Both the position numbers and the translations under genes were made by a program. 64,000 nt of DNA from Hymenobacter negativus (GTDB lineage Bacteria; Bacteroidota; Bacteroidia; Cytophagales; Hymenobacteraceae): positions 186,001 to 250,000 of the forward strand of contig NZ_JAEDAE010000002.1 in assembly GCF_016056375.1 (NCBI RefSeq), in the 5' to 3' direction. The notes under the pieces are model-generated. The model saw nothing but the letters and a program-made list of their open reading frames with translations. It did no database searches and had not been told where the DNA came from. Of the stretch, positions 8,101 through 17,015 are shown piece after piece; within the stretch, counting starts at the first letter, position 1, and the number at the start of each line of letters is the position of its first letter.

Positions 8101-8284
8101 CTGTCATTGCGAGTGGAGCGTAGCGGAACGCGGCAATCCGTCCTCCCTTTGCGACAAGCCTTGTGTCGTAATAAAGCCTTTTCAAATGCAAAAGTCCCGG
8201 CACTGCGCAGCGCCGAGGCTTTCAGGTAAAAGGGCGTTTCTGGTTTTGACGGTGCGGATTGCTTCGCTCCGCTCGTAATGACAG
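8101..8284. repeat. Composite palindromic element, copy 1
   Basis: The ends are inverted copies: CTGTCATTGCGAGTGGAGCG at the left and its imperfect complement CGCTCCGCTCGTAATGACAG at the right, each continuing into a CGGATTGC/GCAATCCG block. Inside lies a terminator-like hairpin (AAAGTCCCGGCACTGC ... GCCGAGGCTTT). Copies 2 and 3 are at 35147 and 53079, and a degenerate half at 16902. Confidence 0.75.
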
Positions 8285-8292
8285 ACGCCTGC

Positions 8293-9219
8293 CTACACAA
8301 ACAGCGAGCTGATGCTCTCGTGCGTCACCACATTCCGAATAGCAGCCGCGAACAGTGGAGCCAGTGAAATCACCCGGATTTTCTCGTTCTCCTGGCGCAG
8401 CGGAATGGTGTCCGTCGTAATCAGCTCGGTCAGCGAGGAGGCGCGGATGCGTTCGTGCGCCGGGCCGCTCAGCAGCGGATGCGTGATGACGGCGCGCACC
8501 GAGTTGGCCCCGCGCTCCATCACCAGGTCGGCGGCTTTGCAGATGGTGCCGGCCGTGTCCACCATGTCATCCACAAACACCACGTCCATGCCCTTCACGT
8601 CACCAATCACCTGCATCGAGGCAATCTCATTGGCCCGTATCCGCATCTTGTCGCAGACCACAATTTCGGCCCCGAATTTCTTAGCGAAGGCGCGGGTGCG
8701 CACCACACCGCCTACGTCGGGCGAGGCGAAAATCAGGTTTTTCAAGTTCAGCGACTTGATGTAGGGGGCCGTGACGGTGGCCCCGTCCAGATGGTCGACA
8801 GGAATATCGAAGAAGCCCTGAATCTGGCCGGCGTGCAGGTCGCAGGTCATCAGGCGGTCGGTGCCCACGCTCTGAATGATGTTGGCCACGACTTTGGCCC
8901 CGATGCTCACGCGGGGCTTGTCTTTGCGGTCCTGGCGGGCGTAGCCCATATAGGGCATCACGATGACAACTTTGTGGGCCGAAGCGCGCTTGGCGGCGTC
9001 CACCATCAGCATCAGCTCCATGAGGTGCTCGGCGGGCGGGAAGGTGCTTTGCACAAGGAACACCTCGCAGCCGCGCACGCTCTCGTTGAAGCTCGGCCCC
9101 ATTTCGTTGTCGGCGAAGCGTTGCAGGCTGAGGTCGCCGAGGGTGGTGCCGTAGGCGGCGGCAATCTTTTCGCCGAGCTCACGCGAAGCGCTACCGGCGA
9201 ATATTTTGACCTGTTTCAT
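8293..9219 (-). CDS. prs: Ribose-phosphate pyrophosphokinase
   Basis: Prs makes PRPP from ribose-5-phosphate and ATP, feeding purine, pyrimidine, His, Trp and NAD synthesis. The 308-aa cytoplasmic protein starts MKQVKIFAGSASRELGEKIA and contains FADNEMGPSFNESVRGCEVF, VVIVMPYMGYARQDRKDKPR, the phosphate-binding segment VVFVDDMVDTAGTICKAADL (PRPP-binding loop) and a normal C-terminus. The ATG at 9219 matches the conserved family start; the longer reading frame upstream does not look conserved. The tRNA-Gln gene lies about 145 bp upstream on the same strand, so both may share a transcript. Confidence 0.97.
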   Translation of the reverse strand: MKQVKIFAGSASRELGEKIAAAYGTTLGDLSLQRFADNEMGPSFNESVRGCEVFLVQSTFPPAEHLMELMLMVDAAKRASAHKVVIVMPYMGYARQDRKDKPRVSIGAKVVANIIQSVGTDRLMTCDLHAGQIQGFFDIPVDHLDGATVTAPYIKSLNLKNLIFASPDVGGVVRTRAFAKKFGAEIVVCDKMRIRANEIASMQVIGDVKGMDVVFVDDMVDTAGTICKAADLVMERGANSVRAVITHPLLSGPAHERIRASSLTELITTDTIPLRQENEKIRVISLAPLFAAAIRNVVTHESISSLFV

Positions 9220-9364
9220 AGGGGAAGGTGCTAAGAATGAGTTGGTGCGCGGAAGCCTGCCAGGGGAAGGCAATGAAAATCGGAAGGGATAGAAAAGCGA
9301 AAGGCGCTGACCACTCCGAAAATTGGAGAAGCCAGCGCCTTTGCATTTACTCGAGCTTTGTCGT

Positions 9365-9436
9365 TGTCCGACCAGGGCTCGAACCTGGACTTTCTTGAAT
9401 CAAAATCAAGCGTGTTGCCAGTTACACCATCGGACA
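9365..9436 (-). tRNA. trnQ: tRNA-Gln (anticodon UUG)
   Basis: The minus strand folds as a 72-nt tRNA: acceptor TGTCCGA ... TCGGACA, D arm GGTGTAACTGGCAACAC, anticodon stem CTTGA/TCAAG with loop TTTTGAT (anticodon TTG), T arm with GGTTCGAGCCC. The CCA end is not encoded. It reads CAA (Gln) codons. Confidence 0.95.
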
Positions 9437-9469
9437 ATTTCCCAGCGGGCTACGTGCCGTTTGGGAGTG

Positions 9470-9500
9470 CAAATGTACGGCTGGAATAATTCAGCGCAAG
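9470..9500 (-). promoter_or_regulatory. Promoter for tRNA-Gln
   Basis: On the minus strand CTTG, then 19 nt, then TACATTTG matches the Bacteroidota consensus TTTG-N19-TAnnTTTG with one mismatch. It ends 33 nt before the tRNA 5' end. Confidence 0.65.
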
Positions 9501-9640
9501 TTTTTTGTCGAAAAATTTTTGAAGAAAAATTGCCGTGTGATGGGGCGGAAAGCGGCAGGATAGCAGCTTTGGTCTGATTTTCATTGGCTAACGGGCCGAA
9601 AGAAACTTCGCGCCGGTGCCTGTCGCCGCAAACGTTATGG

Positions 9641-9671
9641 TTGGAAAAACGGCGCCTCTACCGTAATTTTG
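9641..9671 (+). promoter_or_regulatory. Promoter for atpD-atpC
   Basis: TTGG, 19 nt, TAATTTTG is one mismatch from the TTTG-N19-TAnnTTTG consensus and ends 41 nt before the atpD ATG. Confidence 0.6.
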
Positions 9672-9691
9672 CGGCCTGAAAAGAGCATTAA

Positions 9692-11218
<1,527 letters not shown>

Positions 11219-11232
11219 GTATTAATTATGAG

Positions 11233-11289
11233 TTATGAGTTATGCGTTATGAGTTGTTAGATAGGCAACTCATAACGCATAACTCATAA
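11233..11289. repeat. Perfect 24-bp inverted repeat between atpD and atpC
   Basis: Arms at 11233-11256 and 11266-11289 are exact complements made of TTATGAGTT/TTATGCGTT units, with a 9-nt loop. It lies inside an operon, so if transcribed it forms a strong AU-rich hairpin without a clear T-run. A related imperfect repeat is at 31211. Confidence 0.8.
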
Positions 11290-11305
11290 TTTTTAACTCA
11301 AAATC

Positions 11306-11554
11306 ATGCATTTAGAAATCATCACCCCCGACCGCAAGGTTTTCGAAGGCGAAGTGACGTCGGCCCAATTTCCGGGGGCCGATGGCTCTTTTGAAGTGCT
11401 GAATAACCATGCGCCGCTCATCGCCGCCCTGAAGGCTGGCGACGTGACGCTGACCGGTGGGGCCGGTGGCCGCGAGGTTATCCGCATCGAAGGCGGCGTA
11501 GTGGAAGTGCTGCGCAACAACGTGATTGTGCTGGCCGAAGGTGCGATGGCATAA
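11306..11554 (+). CDS. atpC: F1Fo ATP synthase subunit epsilon
   Basis: The 82-aa protein MHLEIITPDRKVFEGEVTSA ... ends EVLRNNVIVLAEGAMA. It has the epsilon N-terminal beta-sandwich (FPGADGSFEVLNNHAPLIAAL) but lacks the C-terminal two-helix hairpin found in the ~130-aa enterobacterial protein; the short form is usual in Bacteroidota. It follows atpD and is followed by a strong terminator. The short form implies that C-terminal-helix inhibition of F1 does not operate here. Confidence 0.95.
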   Translation: MHLEIITPDRKVFEGEVTSAQFPGADGSFEVLNNHAPLIAALKAGDVTLTGGAGGREVIRIEGGVVEVLRNNVIVLAEGAMA

Positions 11555-11581
11555 CGCTGCCGCAACCTTTCGTAGCTGGCC

Positions 11582-11618
11582 AAAAGCCGCTCCTGCCTGG
11601 CAGGAGCGGCTTTTTTTG
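11582..11618 (+). terminator. Terminator after atpC
   Basis: AAAAGCCGCTCCTG / CAGGAGCGGCTTTT hairpin followed by seven T, 28 bp beyond the atpC stop. Confidence 0.88.
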
Positions 11619-11691
11619 TGATATTAGCCGGCCAAGCCGGTAGAATGCCGTATAGCTATACTGCGCGCAAAACCATTTGCCTTTGTTCTTT

Positions 11692-12747
11692 ATGAAATCT
11701 TCGGACCCGTTTGTTGCCGTCGAAAATATTTATACTCCCCGGCAGCGGTACGTGCTGCTGGTGGCCTCGCTGATTGGCATTGCGGCCCTGATGGTGTTTG
11801 GGCTGGCGCAGTACCTCACGGCGTTTCTGGCGGCGGGCATTCTGTTCGTGGTGTTTCGGCCGTGGTGGATAACGCTGGTGCACGAGCGGCGCTGGAACCG
11901 GCAGGTGGTGGCGGTGGGCATTCTGCTGGTGACGGTGGTGGTGCTTGTGATTCCGTTCTACGCCCTGACTTCGCTGCTGCTCGACCGGCTGATTGAATTT
12001 GCGCAAAACCCCGAGCGGCTGCTGGAGGTGATTCACAAGCTGGAAAAAGCCACTGGCTTTAAATTGACCGAGCAGGTGAATGTGCGCCAGCTGCTGCTAC
12101 AGGGCGGCGCTAAAGTGACGGGCTGGTTGCCTTCGCTGGCCAGCAGCGCCCTCAATTTCCTGGTGATTGTGGGTCTGATGCTGTTCACGATGTACTACAT
12201 GTTTATGCAGGAAACCTTCTTTCTGCTGGGGCTGCATCGCTACCTGCCGTTTCGCAATGAAACCTTACAGGAGCTGGGTGAGTCGCTGAAAAACAACGTG
12301 AATGCCAACGTGCTGGGGCAGGTGCTGGTGTCAGTGGTGCAGGGCGTGCTCACGGGCGTGGCGCTGCTGATTTTTGGGGTGCCGGATGCCGTGTTCTGGG
12401 GGGTGGTGGCCTTTTTTGCGGCGTTCCTGCCGGTGCTGGGCACGCCGCTGGTGTGGGGGCCGGCGGCGCTCTACCAGTTTTCGCAGGGCAATAAGGGCGC
12501 GGCCATCGGGATTTTGCTGGTGGGCTTCATCCTGATTATGAACATTGACAACGTGCTGCGCATTGTGCTGGCCAAGCGCATGGGCAACATTCACCCGCTG
12601 ATAACGCTGGTGGGCATTGTGCTGGGTGTGGAGATATTCGGCATCATCGGGCTGGTGGTGGGGCCGCTGCTGGTGTCGTATTTTATGGTGCTGATGGAGG
12701 TGTTCCGGCGTGAAAACCGCCAGCACATGCAAAACCCGGTGAAGTAG
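11692..12747 (+). CDS. AI-2E family (PerM-like) membrane transporter
   Basis: A 351-aa polytopic inner-membrane protein. After MKSSDPFVAVENIYTPRQRY come two close hydrophobic segments (VLLVASLIGIAALMVFGLAQ, then FLAAGILFVVF), a third (VVAVGILLVTVVVLVIPFYA), a soluble middle part, then several more (FLVIVGLMLFTMYYMFM, LTGVALLIFGVPDAVFWGVV, LPVLGTPLVWGP, ILLVGFILIMNIDNVLR, PLITLVGIVLGVEIFGIIGL). The pattern and the PxLGTxLVW and GxEIFGIIGLVVGP motifs match the AI-2E/PerM family; members export or import diverse solutes and the substrate cannot be read here. The ATG at 11692 is preferred; a TGCCTTTG (one mismatch from the -7 consensus) is 7 nt upstream. Confidence 0.88.
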   Translation: MKSSDPFVAVENIYTPRQRYVLLVASLIGIAALMVFGLAQYLTAFLAAGILFVVFRPWWITLVHERRWNRQVVAVGILLVTVVVLVIPFYALTSLLLDRLIEFAQNPERLLEVIHKLEKATGFKLTEQVNVRQLLLQGGAKVTGWLPSLASSALNFLVIVGLMLFTMYYMFMQETFFLLGLHRYLPFRNETLQELGESLKNNVNANVLGQVLVSVVQGVLTGVALLIFGVPDAVFWGVVAFFAAFLPVLGTPLVWGPAALYQFSQGNKGAAIGILLVGFILIMNIDNVLRIVLAKRMGNIHPLITLVGIVLGVEIFGIIGLVVGPLLVSYFMVLMEVFRRENRQHMQNPVK

Positions 12748-12762
12748 GTGAGCCGAATCAGG

Positions 12763-12845
12763 AACTGTCACTCCGACGCAGGAGGAGTCTGGGTAAAATA
12801 GAAAACCGAGTTTACTCAGATTCCTCCTGCGTCGGAATGACAGTT
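12763..12845. repeat. Intergenic palindrome with AACTGTCA/TGACAGTT ends
   Basis: Left arm AACTGTCACTCCGACGCAGG and right arm CCTGCGTCGGAATGACAGTT are inverted copies with one mismatch; the arms extend inward (AGGAGTCTG / CAGATTCCT) to a total of about 30 bp, with an AT-rich centre. It lies between co-directional genes. Confidence 0.75.
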
Positions 12846-12907
12846 GAGATACCCGCCAAAGCCGGACGCGTGCCGACCTTTGCGCCACACGCTCCGCTTT
12901 CGCACTC

Positions 12908-14035
12908 ATGGACCAGCCGAATATTCAGCCCAAAATCACGCCCATCTACCAAACGTCGGTTTTCAAATTTGAGGACCTCGACGCCGTGCAACAATATTTC
13001 GACGAGCCGGGCAGCCGCTACCTATACTCACGCAACGGCAACCCGAACTCTGACGAACTGGCCACGGCCGTAGCCCGCTGGGAAGGCGGCGCGGGCGCGG
13101 TGGCCACGGGCTCGGGCATGGCGGCCATTTTTGCGGCGCTGCTCACTTACTGCCAGGCCGGCGACCATGTGCTGTGCGCGGCCGACATCTACGGTGGCTC
13201 GGCGGCGCTGCTGAATCTGGAGCTGTCGCGGCTCGGCGTTTCGGTGACGTATGTGCCGTTTGAAAGCTTGTATGACTTGGTGGCCTACGTGCAGCCCACT
13301 ACGCGGCTGCTGCTGTGCGAAACGATGAGCAACCCGCTGTTGCGCGTGGTGGACCTGCGCGCCGCGGCCGAGGAATGCCACCGCCACGGCCTGAAGCTGG
13401 TGGTGGATAACACATTTTCGACCCCCGTGCTCACCCGGCCGCTGGCCTACGGGGCCGACCTTGTACTGCACAGTGTTACTAAATACCTGGCTGGCCACTC
13501 CGACGTGACGGCCGGGGCAGTGGTGGCCCGCACGCCCGAGGATGTGGCCCGGCTACGCCAAATCGGCATCGTGTTTGGCCTCACGCTGAGCCCGATGGAA
13601 AGCTGGCTGGCCGTGCGCGGCATGAAAACCATGCGCCTGCGCGTGGCCGCCCACAGCGAAAATGCCCTGATAATCGCCGAGTTTCTGGACGAGCATCCGG
13701 CCGTGCAGGGCGTGTATTACCCTGGCTTGCCCACGCACCCGCAGCACGCGCTGGCGGTGGCGCAGGGCGCGGGCCGCTTCGGCGGAATGCTCTCGTTCCG
13801 GCTGCCGGACGAGGCGGCAGTGAACCGATTTATGCAGCGGAGCGAGCGGTTTCCGTTTGCACCCTCGCTGGCGGGCGTGGATTCCTCGTGCTCGCACCCG
13901 CTCTACACTTCGCACCGCGCCCTGACGGATGCGCAGCGGGCCGAGCTGGGCATCACCGTGGGCCTGGTGCGGTTGAGCGTGGGCGTCGAGCCGGTAGAGG
14001 AGTTGCTGGCCGACCTAGCTCAGGCCCTGGAATAG
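12908..14035 (+). CDS. Cys/Met-metabolism PLP enzyme (cystathionine gamma-synthase / gamma-lyase-like)
   Basis: A 375-aa fold-type I PLP enzyme. Motifs: QPKITPIYQTSVFKFEDLDA at the N-terminus, YSRNGNPNSDELATAVARWE, ATGSGMAAIFAALL, the VVDNTFSTPVLTRPLAYGAD region that contacts PLP, and the Schiff-base lysine (residue 192) in LHSVTKYLAGHSDVTAGAVV. The C-terminus GITVGLVRLSVGVEPVEELL is typical. The family covers cystathionine gamma-synthase, beta/gamma-lyases and methionine gamma-lyase; the sequence alone does not decide which. Role: transsulfuration or sulfur amino acid turnover in the cytoplasm. A GACCTTTG -7-like element lies 25 nt upstream of the ATG. No sulfur genes adjoin it. Confidence 0.9.
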   Translation: MDQPNIQPKITPIYQTSVFKFEDLDAVQQYFDEPGSRYLYSRNGNPNSDELATAVARWEGGAGAVATGSGMAAIFAALLTYCQAGDHVLCAADIYGGSAALLNLELSRLGVSVTYVPFESLYDLVAYVQPTTRLLLCETMSNPLLRVVDLRAAAEECHRHGLKLVVDNTFSTPVLTRPLAYGADLVLHSVTKYLAGHSDVTAGAVVARTPEDVARLRQIGIVFGLTLSPMESWLAVRGMKTMRLRVAAHSENALIIAEFLDEHPAVQGVYYPGLPTHPQHALAVAQGAGRFGGMLSFRLPDEAAVNRFMQRSERFPFAPSLAGVDSSCSHPLYTSHRALTDAQRAELGITVGLVRLSVGVEPVEELLADLAQALE

Positions 14036-14192
14036 GCCAAAAGCCTTACCTTGGGCATATTTTATAGAGTGGGCTAAACGTGTGGCCTGCTGGGAAAGTA
14101 GGTGGGCGGAGGGTCGAGCTAGCCGGGAGGATATGGGCTGAATGTGGTTTAGTCTCGTAAACCATGAGGTTGTTCAACCCATTTCATTGCCT

Positions 14193-16370
14193 ATGTCCCG
14201 CACGATAATCGTCTCTAACCGCCTCCCCACCAAAGTCATTCGTTCCGAAGAAAGCCTCACGTTTCAGCCCAGCGAAGGCGGGTTGGCCACGGGATTGGGC
14301 TCCATCTATCGGGCGGATGGCAACGTGTGGGTGGGCTGGCCGGGGCTGTTCGTGACCGATGCCGAAGAAGAAAACTACGTCACCGAACAGCTCCAGGCCG
14401 ACAGCATGGCCCCGGTGTTTCTGACCGAAGCTGAAATCCGGGATTTCTATGAGGGCTTCAGCAATTCCACGCTCTGGCCCACTTTTCACTATTTCACACA
14501 GTTTGCCACCTACGAGCAGGCCCATTGGGATGCCTACGTGGCCGTGAACGAGAAATTCTGCGCCGCCGTGCTGGCCCAGGCCGGCCCCGAAGACACCATC
14601 TGGGTGCACGACTACCAGTTGCTACTGCTGCCCGAGCTGCTGCGCAAGGCCCGCCCCGAAGCCACCATCGGCTTCTTCCTGCACATTCCGTTTCCGAGCT
14701 ATGAGCTGATTCGGGTGCTGCCGTGGCGGGCCGAACTGCTGCGCGGTATGTTGGGAGCCGACCTGATAGGCTTCCACACTTTCGGCTACATGCGGCACTT
14801 TCTCAGCTCGGCGGCGCAGGTGCTGGGCCTAACGGCGGTGAACGGCCAGCTTGAGGTGGCGCACCGAGCCGTGCGCGTCGATGCCTTCCCGATGGGCATC
14901 GACTACCAGCGCTACGCCGACGCGGCCGTTTCGGAGGCCGCCATTCAGCACGAGGCCACCTACCGCGAAGCCCTGCGCGACACCCGCGTCATCCTGAGCA
15001 TCGACCGGCTCGACTACACCAAGGGCATTGCCCAGCGCCTGCGGGCGTTTGAACTGCTGCTCCAGAACTATCCCGAGTGGCGCGAGCAGGTGAGCCTGAT
15101 TATGCTGGTGGTGCCCTCGCGCGACCAGGTGGCCCAATACGCGGAGCTGAAGGTGGAAATCGACGAGCTGGTGGGGCGCATCAACGCCGCCTACCGCACC
15201 ATTGCCTGGAACCCGATTCATTACTTCTACCGCTCGCTGCCGCTGGAAGAGCTGGCCTCGCTCTACCGGTTGGCGGAGGTGGCCCTGGTGACGCCCATGC
15301 GCGATGGCATGAACCTCGTGGCCAAGGAGTTTGTGGCCAGCAAGGCCGACCACAAGGGCGTGCTCATCCTCAGCGAGCGGGCCGGCGCGGCGCGGGAGCT
15401 GTCCGACGCCCTCATCATCAACCCCACCGACATCAACCAATTGACCGAGGCCATGCACGAGGCCCTGGTGATGCCCGAAGAGGAGCAAATCCAGCGCATG
15501 ACGGCCATGCAGGCCCTGGTGAAGCGCTACAACGTGTTTTCCTGGACCAAGCTCTTCCTGAATCAACTGGCCTATACCAAAATGAAGCAGCAAACCTTGG
15601 CCACCGAAACCCTCGCGCCCGCGCCCACCGGCCAACTGCTCGACGCCTACCACGCCAGTCAGCAGCGGCTGCTGCTGCTCGACTACGACGGCACGCTGGT
15701 GAACTTCCACGCCAACCCGCAGCGCGCCCAGCCCGACCAGGAGCTGCGCCTGCTGCTGCGCGCCCTGAGCGACAACCCGCACAACCGCGTGGTCATCATC
15801 AGCGGGCGCGACCGGAATACGCTGGAAAAATGGCTGGGCGACTTACCCGTTGATTTCATTGCCGAGCACGGCGTGTGGCTGCGCGCGGCCGGCGACGAGT
15901 GGAGCCTGTTTCAGGCGCTGCGCAACGACTGGAAGCGCGAGCTGCTGCCGGTGCTGGAGCTGTACGTGGCCCGCACCGCCGGCTCCTTCATCGAGGAGAA
16001 GGACTACTCGCTGGTGTGGCACTACCGCCGCGTCGATGCCGACTTGGGCGCCGTGCGCGCCCGCGAGCTGCTTAACCACCTCACCTTCATGACCTCGAAC
16101 ACCGACCTACAGGTAATGGAGGGCAACAAAGTGCTGGAAATCAAGAATGCGGGCATCAACAAAGGCACGGCCGCTACCCGCTGGCTGAGCCAGTACAGCC
16201 CCGATTTTATTCTGGCCCTGGGCGATGACCGAACCGACGAGGATACCTTCCGGGCGCTGCCGCCGGAGGCGTTCACGGTGCGGGTGGGGTCGGCCCCGCA
16301 CTCGTCGGCGCGGTTCCACGTGGAGTCGCCCACCGAGGTGCGGCAGCTGCTGCGGAAGCTGATTGGGTAG
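14193..16370 (+). CDS. Bifunctional trehalose-6-phosphate synthase/phosphatase (OtsA-OtsB fusion)
   Basis: The 725-aa protein joins two activities that make trehalose from UDP-glucose and glucose-6-phosphate. Residues 1-470 are a GT20 synthase ([96 protein letters not shown]). Residues from about 490 are an intact HAD phosphatase: [14 protein letters not shown] with nucleophile Asp497 and Asp499, VVIISGRD, and [14 protein letters not shown] chose the ATG at 14193 because [12 protein letters not shown] is the conserved family start. It converges with a GH15 gene of the minus strand at 17016, and a small orphan gene lies between. Trehalose serves osmotic and desiccation protection. Confidence 0.96.
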   Translation: MSRTIIVSNRLPTKVIRSEESLTFQPSEGGLATGLGSIYRADGNVWVGWPGLFVTDAEEENYVTEQLQADSMAPVFLTEAEIRDFYEGFSNSTLWPTFHYFTQFATYEQAHWDAYVAVNEKFCAAVLAQAGPEDTIWVHDYQLLLLPELLRKARPEATIGFFLHIPFPSYELIRVLPWRAELLRGMLGADLIGFHTFGYMRHFLSSAAQVLGLTAVNGQLEVAHRAVRVDAFPMGIDYQRYADAAVSEAAIQHEATYREALRDTRVILSIDRLDYTKGIAQRLRAFELLLQNYPEWREQVSLIMLVVPSRDQVAQYAELKVEIDELVGRINAAYRTIAWNPIHYFYRSLPLEELASLYRLAEVALVTPMRDGMNLVAKEFVASKADHKGVLILSERAGAARELSDALIINPTDINQLTEAMHEALVMPEEEQIQRMTAMQALVKRYNVFSWTKLFLNQLAYTKMKQQTLATETLAPAPTGQLLDAYHASQQRLLLLDYDGTLVNFHANPQRAQPDQELRLLLRALSDNPHNRVVIISGRDRNTLEKWLGDLPVDFIAEHGVWLRAAGDEWSLFQALRNDWKRELLPVLELYVARTAGSFIEEKDYSLVWHYRRVDADLGAVRARELLNHLTFMTSNTDLQVMEGNKVLEIKNAGINKGTAATRWLSQYSPDFILALGDDRTDEDTFRALPPEAFTVRVGSAPHSSARFHVESPTEVRQLLRKLIG

Positions 16371-16449
16371 GGTATCGCCTGATGCGGCCAACTAATCAAT
16401 AACTACTCTCATGACTTTGGTAAGAACCCATTAGTTAAACACTAGGCAA

Positions 16450-16884
16450 ATGAATGCGCTGGAAATACTCAACGATAAGCTGGTTGGGTCGTTCATCTAT
16501 TCATTCCATATAGGCGATAATTGGACCCTGAACTTCGGTGATTACTATCTCTCTGCCCAGAACCTGATTTCGCCCGATGAAGAACTGTTGAATGGGTGGC
16601 TTCTTGCGAATTACCGTTCAATCGAAACGGCAGTTGATAAAGATTCTGTGGCAAAGAGCACAATTGTGGCTGCCCACATGAGAAAAGAAGTTACCAACGT
16701 AACGCTTGATAAGGCGTACAATCTGACAATCTATTTTGAGAACGACAGCGAGTTAGTCATTCCCACCAATGAAGACATTGTTGACTGGCAGTGGTGCTTA
16801 AATGAAACAGGCAACGACCCTTACATGGATTACTTGGTAGCCTGTTTTTGGGAAGGGGAAATTGCCATTAATGAAGCAGAATAG
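16450..16884 (+). CDS. Small hypothetical protein, AT-richer than neighbours
   Basis: A 144-aa acidic soluble protein, start MNALEILNDKLVGSFIYSFH, end FWEGEIAINEAE. Predicted mostly beta/alpha-beta with segments WTLNFGDYYLSAQNLI, VTLDKAYNLTIYFENDSELV and VDWQWCLNETGNDPYMDYLV. I recognise no family; acidic small proteins of this kind are often immunity or antitoxin-like, but no toxin gene adjoins. Its base composition and codon use are clearly more AT-rich than the flanking otsAB fusion and GH15 genes, which suggests later acquisition. A repeat-derived terminator hairpin follows within 20 bp. Confidence 0.6.
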   Translation: MNALEILNDKLVGSFIYSFHIGDNWTLNFGDYYLSAQNLISPDEELLNGWLLANYRSIETAVDKDSVAKSTIVAAHMRKEVTNVTLDKAYNLTIYFENDSELVIPTNEDIVDWQWCLNETGNDPYMDYLVACFWEGEIAINEAE

Positions 16885-16901
16885 GTGATGTTGGCTCATT
16901 A

Positions 16902-16990
16902 AAAAAGCCCCGATACTGCGCAGTGTCGGGGCTTTTCGTTGTTAGGATTTGTCACTCTTTAGGGATGTCCATAGTGGAAGGATGGATTGC
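16902..16990. repeat. Degenerate half copy of the composite palindromic element, acting as bidirectional terminator
   Basis: The hairpin AAAAAGCCCCGATACTGC / GCAGTGTCGGGGCTTTT is followed by GTTGTTAGGATTTGTCACTC and GGATGGATTGCC. This order (inner hairpin, TTGTCAC block, GGATTGC block) matches the inner and right parts of the elements at 35147 and 53079; the left arm is missing. Confidence 0.6.
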
Positions 16991-17015
16991 CATACTTTGC
17001 TCACAATGGCCGGCA

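Noticed and set aside
6792..8123. A 443-codon plus-strand frame opposite rplY and the DUF6340-like gene
   Set aside because: It crosses two genes and their promoter; no recognisable domain, and both minus-strand genes have clear signals.
8101..8284. CRISPR or CRISPR-like repeat
   Set aside because: Copies are isolated single palindromes far apart, not regularly spaced repeats with spacers, and no cas genes are seen.
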